Origin: Climacium dendroides
Taxonomy: Eukaryota; Streptophyta; Bryopsida; Hypnales; Climaciaceae
Assembly: GCA_950106755.1 (NCBI GenBank)
Contig: OX467084.1
Span: 34,847,213 to 34,911,212, forward strand
Direction of reading: 5' to 3'
DNA length: 64,000 nt
Numbering within the stretch: the first letter of the stretch is position 1; each line of letters begins with the position of its first letter. The position numbers and the translations under genes are program-made. Below, piece by piece: positions 34,980-45,733 of the stretch. Under the pieces are notes generated by a model, which was not told the origin of the DNA, searched no databases, and saw nothing but the letters and a program-made list of their open reading frames with translations.

Positions 34980-36113
34980 CTTGCCATTTCAAGCATGCAG
35001 CCATTCTAGGGTTATGTCGGTTGATTCCCTGCAGATGCGGGCCTGGTCCACGGGCCGGCCGGTACAGTACCCCAGTCAGGGCAAGCTCACATCAAGAGCC
35101 CCGCGACTGCAAATCAGACACTCGAAATCATCATCACCATCACCAGATGCTCGTCCCAAATCCGCCACTCGCACTTGTTTTTCGCCAATTTTTTTCTTGC
35201 AATTTTTCTTGCAATTTTTCCGCGTTTTTTTTTTTCCTATGTGTTTCCGTTTTTGTTTTTTTTTCTTTTCCAGGGACCAGTTCCGAGAAGAGAAGAGAGA
35301 GAGAGGAGAAGAGAAGAGAAGAGAAGAGAGGAGAGAATCATCGTACCGTCCGCCGCTATCCAGTCATTCCACTGTCGTTCTGACCGTGCGCCGGGCCGCA
35401 TCTTTTTGTCACATCGCTTGTCCCTCCCTCGGACTTTGGTCGTTGATTTCGTCCTCTGCTGCTGCTTCTGCTGCTTCTGCTCCTGCTCCTGCTGCTGCTG
35501 CTGCTGCTTTTAAAAAAGAATTTTAGTTAGGTTTTGAAGACTTCCCAGAGATTTGGTCTGGTAAGTTAGTCTGGTCCGGCCGTCGTACAGTACAGTCCGG
35601 CGCTGGTCCCGATCTCCCAATTTTTTCAACAGGGCCGTTTCCGTTCCCGTTCCCGGCAAGGGTTACTTCTTCCTCGCGGGTCGTACTTTGGTAATAGGAT
35701 TTGGTATTTGGATTTGGAGTTTTCCTCTCTCTCTCGTCCTCTTTCGTCCTCTTTCGTTTCTTTCTTATGTAGGTGAAGGCTACTGTTGGTGTGTAGCGTT
35801 TGGTGTGGAATTGAAACGAAACGAAAACGGAAACGGAACGAAAGTCGCGGTGCATGTGTTTTTCCGCCTACAATGCGGCGTGTGCGACATTGGGAAAGAT
35901 TTGGTGGCGTTGCGAAGCGGTTCTTATGAAAAGTTAGGGCAACGGAAGGGAGGACGACGACGCGACGTGTACGTAGATGTAGAGTGACGATACGTGAAGC
36001 GGAGGCGCGTTTTCCGTGGTTTCTCGTGGTTGGCGAAGGGGCGTGTGTGGGAGGAGGTCACGGTGGCTGGGTCCAGTAAGCGGGCAAGGCTGGACTTTCG
36101 ACGGCAGTCCTTC
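34980..36113 (+). promoter_or_regulatory. GC-rich promoter and 5' leader of the DUF7086 gene
   Basis: Composition becomes CpG-rich at about 35,020 and stays so to the first exon. It contains a T/C-rich tract (35,180-35,270), a GA-rich tract of GAGAA/GAGAGA words (35,285-35,335), a short CTG/TGC run (35,458-35,508) and CT-rich leader sequence (about 35,720-35,765). GA/CT repeats are common in plant core promoters and leaders. Long frames across it have no homology and use non-ATG starts, so I do not call them genes. Confidence 0.5.
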
Positions 36114-37926
36114 ATGAGTGATCCTGAGGACGAAGAAGACAGCTTGAGACTGACTCTGGGGCCGCCGGGCTCATCGTCTCGGCTGTCGTCTTCGCAAGAT
36201 CTGTTCCTCCGTTCGCAACAACAACAGCAGCAGCAGCAGCAGCCGGGCTCGGCCGGGTCGGCGCACTCGACGGAAGAAGATGAACACTACCGACCGAGAC
36301 GCACTCCCGTGCGCACGTTGGCCCCCGGAACTCTATGTTCAAGTCAGTACCACGTTTTTTTACATGAATCGTGTATTGTGTGCACTCGACTAATTAGTGC
36401 TTGACTTCCCTATTTCTGGAAATCTTCGATGCAATCGTTTCTGGTTCTGGTTATGCAATCTGCATGTATTCGTAAGCGTTAGAATCGTTGGCCTAGCATG
36501 TTTCTGACTTTCTTCCTCTGAAGTTTTGTCTTTCGGAACTATCGAACCTATGGATTCAGAAATATTCGAGATGTAGTGGCATAATGACTTTTGGTTTGAG
36601 GTTTAAGATCTGAGTAGTCGAGTGGTGAGGGTTAAAGGTGCGGACTGCGGATTGAAACGATCACGAAGTGGAAGCTTTGTGTCGCAATGGGATTCCAACC
36701 ATTTGATAGAATTTCGCTGTTCAGTCTGTCTTGACGCACTCGAGTGTCTGTAAATAGTATGTATTCGCGTGAATGGTTAATTTGAGGATATCGATGATGA
36801 GTTGCTGGTTTTGTTCGTGAGAAAGTTCCGCAACTCTAGATGATACGAACTGAATTTTCCTCACGATGTTCTCCGCCCCCCTCTTCCTTCTCCGGTGTAG
36901 AGTTTGTTTGTGGTCGCGTGTTGTAGTTGTGTGTGTACTTGTGAAGAAGCCCTGATTTAGGTCTCGACACAGGAACAGTATGACGCTTTTAACTCTTGAA
37001 TTTCGATTGATACAGTGTCGCTGTACAGTTATTTTCTTTTGATTAAATGCGCTTGGTTTTGATATGTGGAAGCTACCCAAAGTTTCATGTGCATTATGTC
37101 ATGTTGTCTTTACTGGTGCCTGTTTGACATTTTAAGTTCTTTAGAAGTCTCATCTACTTGCCGTGACGTTCAGAGAAAAGGTGAATGCTGAATGCCGCTT
37201 TTTATCTTTTTTGGATTGCGGCAGGTGAGCGGTTGTCAGCGACTAGTGGCAACTCAGCGAAGAAAGGTCCTCACGTGCCGGCTCCTTTTCCTTGGTCTAC
37301 GGAGTACCGTGCGAAGAACCATAGCCTCGAGTGGATATTGAGGCGCGGAATGAGCACTATTGGAGGGGAGGTGCAGTGTAAAAGGTGTGACGGAATGACA
37401 ACCGTCGACGTCAATCTTCAGGTTTGTATTCTTCGTTCTTTATGCCTGGTTTTGGACGGAGACTAACCACGATATTTGTAATGCAAGTCCTCCTATCAAT
37501 GAATCCGGTGTTTTTTTAAATTTGTTGTGGGACACTTGAGTGTCACAACTCTTGCTGATTGTATGAGGTGTTTTTTTATGAAATCAGGCAGCTTTTGTTC
37601 AGCTTGAAAGATACTTTATTGAGAACAAGCACTCAATGCACGACCGCGCACCCAAGCATTGGATGGTCCCACGGCTCCTTGATTGCACATTGTGCCATCA
37701 AAATGATTGCGTGAAGCCAATTATAGCGGAGAAAAAAAGAGAAATAAATTGGTTATTTCTCTTGCTTACTCAGACACTTGGTCTTTGCACTCTCGACCAG
37801 CTCAAGTTCTTCTGCAAACATAACGACAAACACCGAACAGGGGCAAAAGATCGCGTCCTTTACTCCACCTATGGGGGCCTGTTGAAACAACTCAATCCGG
37901 CCGGTAAATATTTGCCAAATGACTAA
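36114..37926 (+). CDS. DUF7086 domain protein (plant, function unknown)
   Basis: Three exons, 36114-36342, 37225-37421 and 37588-37926, with GT-AG introns and matching phases give 254 residues. ATG 36114 is the only ATG of the upstream open frame. The N-terminus (MSDPEDEEDSLRLTLGPPGSS) is acidic and Ser-rich, with a polyglutamine run encoded at about 36218-36241. The DUF7086 core spans about residues 85-250: PFPWSTEYRAKNHSLEWIL, a first CxxC (QCKRC), then MHDRAPKHWMVP, a second CxxC (CTLC), KPIIAEKKREINWLFLLLTQ, LDQLKFFCKH and the closing HRTGAKDRVLY. The two CxxC pairs suggest a structural zinc site. Recognition rests on my memory of this plant-specific family, whose biochemical role I do not know. 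It appears intact. Confidence 0.9.
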
Positions 37927-38152
37927 TCTAATCAATTCTCTTTCTTTGCCTACCTTTGTTTGCAAAGTAGCACTCTGGTGACTCTGGCGATAGCAATCTG
38001 AGAGCACATCAGGCTGGGGCTTTTCTTTTGGTGGCGTTTTACGAGATCGTGGAGGAGAGGTCAAGATTGTTGGTAGGTCAAGTAGTAAGTCTTTTCTGCA
38101 TGAGATCATGCCTGTCTTCAGGTTGTGTTCTTGTTATGCTGAATGTGAATGT

Positions 38153-38158
38153 AATAAA
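38153..38158 (+). terminator. Possible polyadenylation signal of the DUF7086 gene
   Basis: AATAAA about 230 bp after the stop codon, followed by T-rich sequence: a reasonable plant near-upstream element. The actual cleavage site cannot be seen. Confidence 0.35.
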
Positions 38159-38689
38159 AGGATTTTCTAGAATAAGGTGCTAGTCGATTCAGCTCTTAGA
38201 TCAGGCAAGCTTGCTAGTTTGCGCATGTCCAAGAACTCGTCTTGTGCTGCAACGCTATTTTTCAGCTTCTCAAAACTAGGGAGATCGAAAGCGAAGTGAT
38301 TGCAGGTAGATTGCGCTGTCATCTTTTGGCTTTGTGTGTCAGCTTCCGTTATTTTTAAACTGATTCACCGTTGATTTGGTTTGGGAATATCCAATTATAA
38401 TAAATTTCGTGAGTGAAATTGAATTACGGTTTCCTGCGCATCTCAGCCGAATTTGACCTTCACGTATGGTAATAGAAGATATTATTGTAACTTTCTAAAT
38501 ATATTTGTATTGTTAAAAATGTAAAGTACACATTTTTTGTTGTATTTGTACATTCTTGTTACTTTTCTTGAAGCTTAATAAATGATTTTCTCATAGATTT
38601 GGAAGATGCTATTTAAAGGTTGATGAAGTAATGTTTTTACTTTCACATAAATGCCTAAATAATGGACTCTTCAAACTAACTAGTGTGCC

Positions 38690-38940
38690 CTATGTTTTTG
38701 GCAGTAAGAAAAAAGTAAAAGTATTTTTTTAATTTTTTAACTTTTAAAAACTTCAAAATTCAATATCTTTTACATCGTAGGTTCAAACACCATGAAACAA
38801 TGTCCATGCACCCCTCCTTGATTGAGGCCTTCCCAACGGTACCTAGCATGTGACTAGGAAACATATGGTTAAAGGGATTTTAACGTAACAAACAAACAAA
38901 TAAACAAAAAGCCTATCTTAATGGATGGATAGTTTATGCT
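38690..38940. repeat. Copy 3 of a ~240-bp dispersed repeat
   Basis: The best match is to 34381-34620: the same order of AAGTAAAAGT, CTTCAAAATTCAATATCTTT, CACCATGAAACAA, CCATGCACCC and the AACAAACAAA...GGATGGATAG end. Confidence 0.7.
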
Positions 38941-40715
38941 CAAAACAAGTCCATCTAATTTTGACCTTCTAAACTATATCCCTAGAAAATTTGTCTAATA
39001 CATGTTACTAGAATACATAAAATACTTGCTACTAGAATTGAAACGAGATCCAACAATACTTAAAAGATGTAAAGAATTTAAACTATATTCAATTGTCAAT
39101 TTGGATGACTTTAGGATTAGTGTTGCCTCACAATAATCAATTTTTTTTTTTATCATATTCACACTTCAAACTTCTTAAAATGCATATTTTGGACAACTTA
39201 TGAAGAAACTATAAATTTTCAAGTGCTAAATATAGGTGTATTTAAAACCAACCCTAAACTCTCATCTTCGAAGGGCTATATTTTAGGGAAGAATCTAGAT
39301 GAGATGGTTTTACAAATTACAATACATGAAGGCCTAATTTAGCATGTGATTATTAAAACTGAATTTCCACGTTAGATTTTCAAGGGTCCATATCACTTCT
39401 AACCATTTACAAGATGACATGTGGCATTTTTTTACAAAATTGCCTTAATTTATGGTGAATTTGACCTTGACATAGAGTAATTACAATGAGGTACAATTAC
39501 CTTAATCCTTATAGGACATAGTAAGCCCAAGGGACATTTTCAAAGTCAAACCTAAATTTTCACATAGGTCTTGATATTAAATTTTTTAAAGCTTAAACAA
39601 GAAAATGTAGCTTCAATAATCTATTTTTTCTCCATTTCAATTTTTTCAAAATTTTTAAAATTGTATCTTTTGTGAACTTTTGAAGATAGCATAAGAAAGC
39701 TCAAAATACACCACTTTTAAACTTTCCTATTGGAATTCTCTTGGTGTGAGTTCAAGGAATGCACCAATTACACCATGATGTTTCTTATTATTACCTCTAT
39801 TTTTCATTAAAAATTTTATACTATTTTAAGTATTTTTATAATCACTATGATTTTCACAAATAAATTATTCTAAATTTCTTCATTTTTATGTTTCTAATTA
39901 TAAATAAAATTTAAAATATATTTTATTAGATATGAAAAATATCATAAAATTTAAATGTTTGTTTTAATATAGAAAATAATGAACTTTGATCAAGTGTAAA
40001 CATGAAGTGTCATTTTAAGGGATAATTAGTTGGAAAAAAATGTTTTGGGAATTCACATGTAAAAATCTCACTCAACTAACAAATTATCTAGCCTCTAATT
40101 GGGAAATGTGAGTTGTAATCTCAAAATCATCCTATTGAGAAAGGCCATGTTTAAATGCTAATGTGCAATCAAGCATTGTCACAATTGTCATTCCACTCAT
40201 AACATTGTTAAGCAACCTAAACCATTCCCATTTGGAAATTAAGATAATTGATCCTTCTTTAGGATTTTAGGAGTAAATTTAGTTTAATGTGCAGAGAGAA
40301 TCATCGGTTGGTTGGGAAGTTACAACACTTGAGGTTCCCACTTTTGAGGAAAGCAAAAGGTCCCCCTATTGTTGGATAATAATGTCATATATTGCCATTT
40401 TAGACAAAACCATGCAAAATCTTCTTTTTTCTTGGTTTCATGTCTATTTCAATGAAATATACATTTGTGTTGTATTTACAATAAAAATGAATTATTATAG
40501 AGAATACTTGTGAAAAATGTTGCACCAATTTATATTTGTCTATGTATTGGATATAACAAAAAGGGTGAGTAAAAATATCCATACCATATTTCATATTTTC
40601 CTTCTTGAGAAATATGTTAAATATGATCACAACATGCACTTGTGGCAAGAAGATCTATGTCCACTGCCCCAAGTATGAATGCTAGAATGGAGTGATAGGC
40701 AAGATAATGGGTGTG
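38941..40715. other. AT-rich intergenic DNA, nothing recognised
   Basis: Short AT-driven frames only, with no homology or splice support. Confidence 0.6.
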
Positions 40716-40968
40716 CATCACAAAGATTAGACCCTACGGTTTGTCAACAGTTATCATATGATTATCATTGTTTCATAGGTTCACACGTTAATTACAAGTT
40801 ATCGCATCATTACAATGCATTACTTTGCATTGTTACGATGCAGTTGCAAATAATGCATTGTAATGATGCGATAATGATGCAATAAATTGTAATTAACGTG
40901 CGAACCCATAAAACAATGATAACCACATAAAAATTGTTGACAAACTGTAGGATTTAAACTTTGTGATG
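40716..40968. mobile_element. Foldback MITE, copy 1 (253 bp)
   Basis: The ends are CATCACAAAG and CTTTGTGATG. The arms continue inward as long imperfect inverted repeats (ACCCTACGGTTTGTCAACAG, GGTTCACACGTTAATTAC and others) meeting near 40845. The same element lies at 55603-55869. It has no coding capacity, and the target duplication is unclear. Confidence 0.85.
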
Positions 40969-41076
40969 TGATCAATTCGAAACAAGAGTCGAAGGGAGAA
41001 ACAAACAATACAAGTGCATTATAAATGGTTATAGTCTATTGAATATGAATGGATTAATCAAGCATATTTTAAGCAT

Positions 41077-41277
41077 GTGCAATACATGATTAAGGCACTA
41101 GACATTAGAAAGGCAAAAAAGGCTAAGGCAGAGGCCAAGAAGGCTAATGCCAAAGGCAAAAGAGAGCTCACAATCCTCTCATTGAAGATCACAACGTTCA
41201 AGTGTCGAATGATGAAGAAGTTCAAACTTGAAGAAAGTATCCACAAACATTTTCACAAACTAATAGAAAAGCATTAG
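41077..41277 (+). other. Short Lys/Ala-rich open frame, doubtful
   Basis: A 66-codon frame rich in Lys and Ala (KAKKAKAEAKKANAKGKREL). Its base composition is less AT-rich than its surroundings. No family recognised; possibly a gene fragment or chance. Confidence 0.2.
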
Positions 41278-41500
41278 AAGAGAAATGAAGCCATTGGAAG
41301 ACCGTTTCATGGTTGTTCCCCAAGCTATGAACTATAGCACCATTGGTGAGAATATTAAAAAATTAAAAATTAAAAATCATTTTAAAGATAATTAAATAAT
41401 ATTATTTGATGTGGAAATCTCCCAATCCCATCATATTTTTGATGTGGCAAAGTTCCCAATCATTTGAAAACTAAGTTGTTTGCAATTTTTTTTCATATCA

Positions 41501-41850
41501 TTAACCCCTAAGGGTTTTTGACTATGTTTTCACCAAAAATGCTCCAAAATTGCAATTTCTAGTGCAAGTACCAAATTTTGGAAAAAAAAACAAAACATTT
41601 TTGGACACATGTAATTGTAAGATCTTGTAGTATGCTAGTTTGAGAAGATGTGGAAAAAAATTCAAAAATTTCTACCATGTAGATTGCAAGATATTAGCGT
41701 TTGAATTGACAAAAATCTTTTTTGGGGCCCTGCAAAAAAACCAAGCAGGTGCACTTCACAAGGTCACCATTAGAAGTGGAATGGACCCGAAAGAGGGCTT
41801 CAAATTTTTTCACAAATTTTCACCTGCCAAATCCGCTATGATTATTCTCT
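41501..41850 (+). mobile_element. Truncated copy of the ~0.95-kb TIR element
   Basis: The left end TTAACCCCTAAGGG is followed by GACTATGTTTTCACCAAAAA, as at 43577. Similarity ends near 41,850, without the right half or right terminus. Confidence 0.7.
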
Positions 41851-41958
41851 AGCTTGGCATTGAGGCCACCATGTAGGACTGATAGCAAAAAACTAGAGAG
41901 GGGTCTTGCTAATGAGAATCATCCTGTGCGTGTGTTTGAGAAGGACATCGGGAAAAAG

Positions 41959-42165
41959 CCCCCAATTGCAATAGTATTGTTGCAATACTGTTTCAATGTT
42001 TGAACAGTAGAGTACTAAAAACATATTGTTTTCAGTACTACAAACAATACAATTTCAATGGAGGATGTACTCTATCCATTGAAAATACACTATTGCAATA
42101 TTGCAACAATATGTTTTTAGTACTCTACTGTTCAAGCATTGAAACAATGCTGTTGCAATCGGGGG
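41959..42165. mobile_element. Second type of foldback MITE (207 bp)
   Basis: It begins CCCCCAATTGCAATAG and ends GCTGTTGCAATCGGGGG. The arms share AACAGTAGAGTACTAAAAAC and its inverse. The loop region repeats the ATTGTATTG/CAATACAAT words. No relation to the CATCACAAAG family. Confidence 0.75.
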
Positions 42166-42239
42166 ATACTTTCCTAATGGATGCATCATTACAACCCACA
42201 AGGACACTATCATTACAGGATGATGATAGTTATGCTTCC

Positions 42240-42440
42240 CGGAAGAGCATCTGCATAGCAACTCAACAAGTGGCGCAAACCTAGTGATTGTCTGGGCCCG
42301 GCCACTGTGGGTTTCCACAGTGTGAGGGCCACAGCCAAATGTGCTAAGCAAACAACCAAATGGGGGGCCTTGCCAGGGCTCAATACAAGAGTTGACTCTC
42401 CCTCTTGATCCCAAGTCCAATGTACGGACCCCAAGCTGAC
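42240..42440. other. Short GC-rich segment of unknown origin
   Basis: Distinctly richer in G and C than its surroundings, with an internal CACTGTGGGTTTCCACAGTG palindrome and TTGCCAGGGCTC. It resembles a SINE or retroelement fragment, but I cannot place it in a family. Confidence 0.3.
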
Positions 42441-42581
42441 GTTTAGAAAAGCTCAAACACAAATCAAATTTTATTTTTGGATCAATTGAAACCCTCAATG
42501 GCCATATCATCTAAGGCAGAGGAAACTTTTCTCGATTCCAAATTCTAATTCAACTTTTCCTCTACTTCAACACTTATTAGA

Positions 42582-42745
42582 GAAGTTCAGTATATACACA
42601 TAGGGTGGTAGGAGGTACAACAATCCATGTGGGACATGTTACCTTAGAATTAATAAGAGTTTGAGTGCTCATAGTGAAGTCAAGTTAACATATCCCACAT
42701 GGATTGTTCGACCTCCTACCACCCCATGTGTATATAAGGAACTTC
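42582..42745. repeat. Inverted repeat with ~58-bp arms and a 45-nt spacer
   Basis: The left arm (from GAAGTTC at 42582) and right arm (to GAACTTC at 42745) match at about nine positions in ten, including GGTGGTAGGAGGT and ACAATCCATGTGGGA with their inverses. It may be a MITE or a hairpin-RNA locus. Confidence 0.8.
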
Positions 42746-43017
42746 ACTATCAACTCTAAACCTCAATTGTTAAGTTGATGAACCCATAAGTGGATGTTTC
42801 TGATAGATTAGAAGTTAGTGTTTCTAGAAAAAAATTCCAGTTTTACTTCCTAGCAAGATAACTTCTTCAGATTGTGAACTTCAGTTGACGCCCCCTCTTG
42901 GTGCATCATCCTTGCGCCACAGGATGAGTGGACCGGCTGCGGTCAAAACCACACTACAAGTGCCCACTCACTGTCCCAATCTGGTGAGTTTGCCGTAAGA
43001 ATGCTCAAGCACTTGCA

Positions 43018-43200
43018 ATGGCTTGTCGTTGTAACAGCAGTAGGGAAAACTTTCAACTTCCTGCTGAAGCTCGACGGAAGGTCTGTGCGATTTGTGGAAG
43101 CTTGTACAGTCTTTGCACAGAATTGCAAGATTTGCATCTCTTAGCGCCGTATCTTCATGATCGATCGAGCAAAGCTACAATGATTCTCGATCGGAGATGA
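43018..43200 (+). other. Cys-containing short open frame next to the tandem repeat
   Basis: ATG 43018 opens 60 codons with CRC and CAIC pairs (MACRCNSSRENF..., KVCAICGSLY). Base composition is coding-like and less AT-rich than the flanks. It stops just as the 45-bp repeats begin in another frame. No family recognised; it could be an exon of an unrecognised or dead gene. Confidence 0.3.
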
Positions 43201-43421
43201 TTCTCGATTTTAGCTCAGCTATGCCTCATTCTAGATCGGAGATGATTCTCGATTTGAGCTCAGCTATGCCTCATTCTCGATCGGAGATGATTCTCGATTT
43301 GAGCTCAGCTATGCCTCATTCTCGATCGGAGATGATTCTCGATTTGAGCTCAGCTATGCCTCATTCTCGATCGGAGATGATTCTCGATTTGAGCTCAGCT
43401 ATGCCTCATTCTAGATCGGAG
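43197..43421 (+). repeat. 45-bp minisatellite, five units, in an open frame
   Basis: Five nearly identical 45-bp units start at 43197, 43242, 43287, 43332 and 43377, and a partial sixth degenerates after 43422. Since 45 is a multiple of three, the frame stays open through all units and encodes MILDLSSAMPHSRSE repeats. It then continues with FGAVLESLSIDTDPNQ to a stop at 43533. The units differ by single bases (CTCGATC/CTAGATC), so expansion is recent. Confidence 0.92.
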
Positions 43422-43576
43422 ATGATATTTGATTTCTTTGGTGCAGTTTTGGAGAGTCTATCAATCGATACTGATCCGAATCAGATAACTGAGTTCACTT
43501 GGTCTGAGTTGATCGATTTGAAATCTGAAATCTAAGTAATCTATGATTATGAGTTTGAATACTCAGCTTGTGAATA

Positions 43577-44532
43577 TTAACCCCTAAAGGATTTCATGAC
43601 TATGTTTTCACCAAAAATGCTCCAAAACTGCCATCTCTAGTACCAAACTTTTGAAAAAAAAAATCATTTTTGATACATCTAAGTGTAGGGTCTTATATTA
43701 ATTTGGTTTGAGAATATGTAGAAAAATTTTCAGAAATTTTCACCGTGTAGATTGCAAGATAGTAGCATTTGAAGTAACAAAAGTTCTTTTTTTGTCCCTG
43801 CAAAAAATCAGGCAGCTGCACTTTTTAAGGTTGGGTCATTATGGGAAAATGTCCAAAATGGTGGTTACACTTTGGATTCATTCTTCAAGGCAAGGTGGCT
43901 ACATGCTTGAAAAATTTCAAATCATTTGGAATTGTACAACATATAGGGAAAAAAAATAGAAAGTAGAAAGAAGTAGAGAATGATTCAAAATACAAAATTG
44001 TTAACGATTTATTTATGAAATTAAAAATAACTAATTCCAATGGTTGTAATGTTTTAATAAACAGTCTACACCCAATTATTTTATTTTATTTCCAAAAATA
44101 TTAAAAATTGAGTTAAATAAAGGACTTCGAAGTTTATTTTAGAGTAGAGATTCCATAACCACCTTCTAACCTTCAAACTACCCACAACTAATTAAAACTC
44201 CTCATAACTTTCATCTCATTAATCAAATCAAAGATGTTCATGTATAAATAAATCTAGAAAATCAATTTCAAGTTTTTATTTTTTTTAAAAGTGATTTTTA
44301 AAGAAGTTTTTTTATTGCCCGAATTGTCTGCAGAACAAAGAAAACTACATATCATACAATAACTTTTTAACCATGTAGTCAAAAGTTATGAAAATTGTTG
44401 AGCCTTAAAGCTACTCCTTGAACAAATGCTATGTGAAAATTTTAGTGAAAAAAAAATGAAAATTCCATTCATAGTAAGCTGCCCAAAATCACTATGTTGC
44501 CAAAAAAACACTATTTGGTCCTTTAGGGATAA
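43577..44532 (+). mobile_element. ~0.95-kb non-autonomous TIR element (best copy)
   Basis: It starts TTAACCCCTAAAGG and ends CCTTTAGGGATAA. It shares its whole length with the reversed copy at 33297-34219 and parts with 41501-41850 and 45073-45733. It has no transposase. Superfamily unknown; the target duplication may be AT-rich and hidden. Confidence 0.75.
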
Positions 44533-45072
44533 AGTTTGAATACTTTGAACATACTAGAAAATTTTGTTTTTCTAATTATTTGGTTGTATTCATTGTTTTG
44601 GTTCACTTTTCTATTGATTTGGACAATAATCTATTCATTTGAACAAAAATCAACAAAAAAAGTGTACCAAATCCACAAAAGAAAATTGGTATTTGGAATT
44701 TTTTAGTGGTGGAAGTAATCTAATGTATTATAATTCTCTATTTCTATAGGTGGATTAAGAAATAATGTGGTTTTGTAGCGATTGACCCAACAAGTAATTT
44801 GCGGCAATTAGATAGAGACAAAGAAGTATAATTAGCTTAACTTAGAATCATTGATTGCTTTGGGTCCATTAATTGTTTAGAGCCATGGTAGGAAGTTTAT
44901 GCAACGTGGAAGAGCAACCATTCCAACTTGGAGAACATGTCACCATATGTGGGAGCAAATCCATGCCAACACAACTTGGCAATGATAAATCAATAGCTCT
45001 ATCATTCAATGTATTAAATCTACATTGTGAGGCAACCTTTTTGTGGGTTTATTTCACTCCTAATGATTTGTA

Positions 45073-45733
45073 TGGAAAAATGTCAAAAATGGTGGTGCTC
45101 CTTTGGATTTAATTCTTTAAGTCAAGTTGGCTACATGCTTGAAAAATTTCAGATCATTTGGAATTGTACAACATATAGGAAAAAAATAGTAAATAGAAAG
45201 TAGTAGAGAATGATTCAATACACTAAATCGTTAAGAATTAATTTATGAAATTGAAAAATGATAACTATAGTGGTTGTATTGTTGTAATAAACAATTTACA
45301 CCTAATTAAATTTTTTTTTCCAAAATATTCAAAATTGAGTTAAATAGAGGACTTCAAAGTTTATCTTAGAATAGAGATTCCGTAACTACTAACCCGCAAA
45401 CTACCTACAAACTAAAACTCCTCATAACTTTCATTTCATTAATTAAAATGGAACGATTCAAAGCTTTCTATGTATATATAAATCTAGAGAACAACTTTAA
45501 AGTTTTTTCTTTTACTGAAGTTGTCCGCCAAGCAATGAAAACTACATATCAAACAATAATGATTTAACTATGTAATCAAAAGTTATGAAAATTGTTGGGT
45601 CTTAAAGCCACTCCTTGGGTACATGTTGTGTGAAAATTTTAAAGAAAAGAATGAAAATTCCATTCATAGTGACTTGCCCCAATATTGCTATGTTGTTAAA
45701 AAAGTGTAGTTTAGGGCTTTGGGGGATAAATTG
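45073..45733 (+). mobile_element. 5'-truncated copy of the ~0.95-kb TIR element
   Basis: It follows the right two thirds of the 43577-44532 copy (AAAATGTCAAAAATGGTGG, GCTTGAAAAATTTCAGATCA, CTCCTCATAACTTTCATTTC) and ends near TTAGGGCTTTGGGGGATAA. Confidence 0.7.

Noticed and set aside
34864..35855. Long frames (up to 220 codons) before the DUF7086 gene
   Set aside because: Low-complexity translations of GA, CT and CTG tracts in a promoter/leader region; some start at non-ATG codons.
35994..36113. Longer N-terminus for the DUF7086 protein starting at 35994
   Set aside because: That position is GTG. The first ATG in the frame is 36114, and the upstream residues look like translated leader.
41940..43450. 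Cluster of repeats as a CRISPR-like array
   Set aside because: The 45-bp units are head to tail without unique spacers and the context is a plant nuclear genome.
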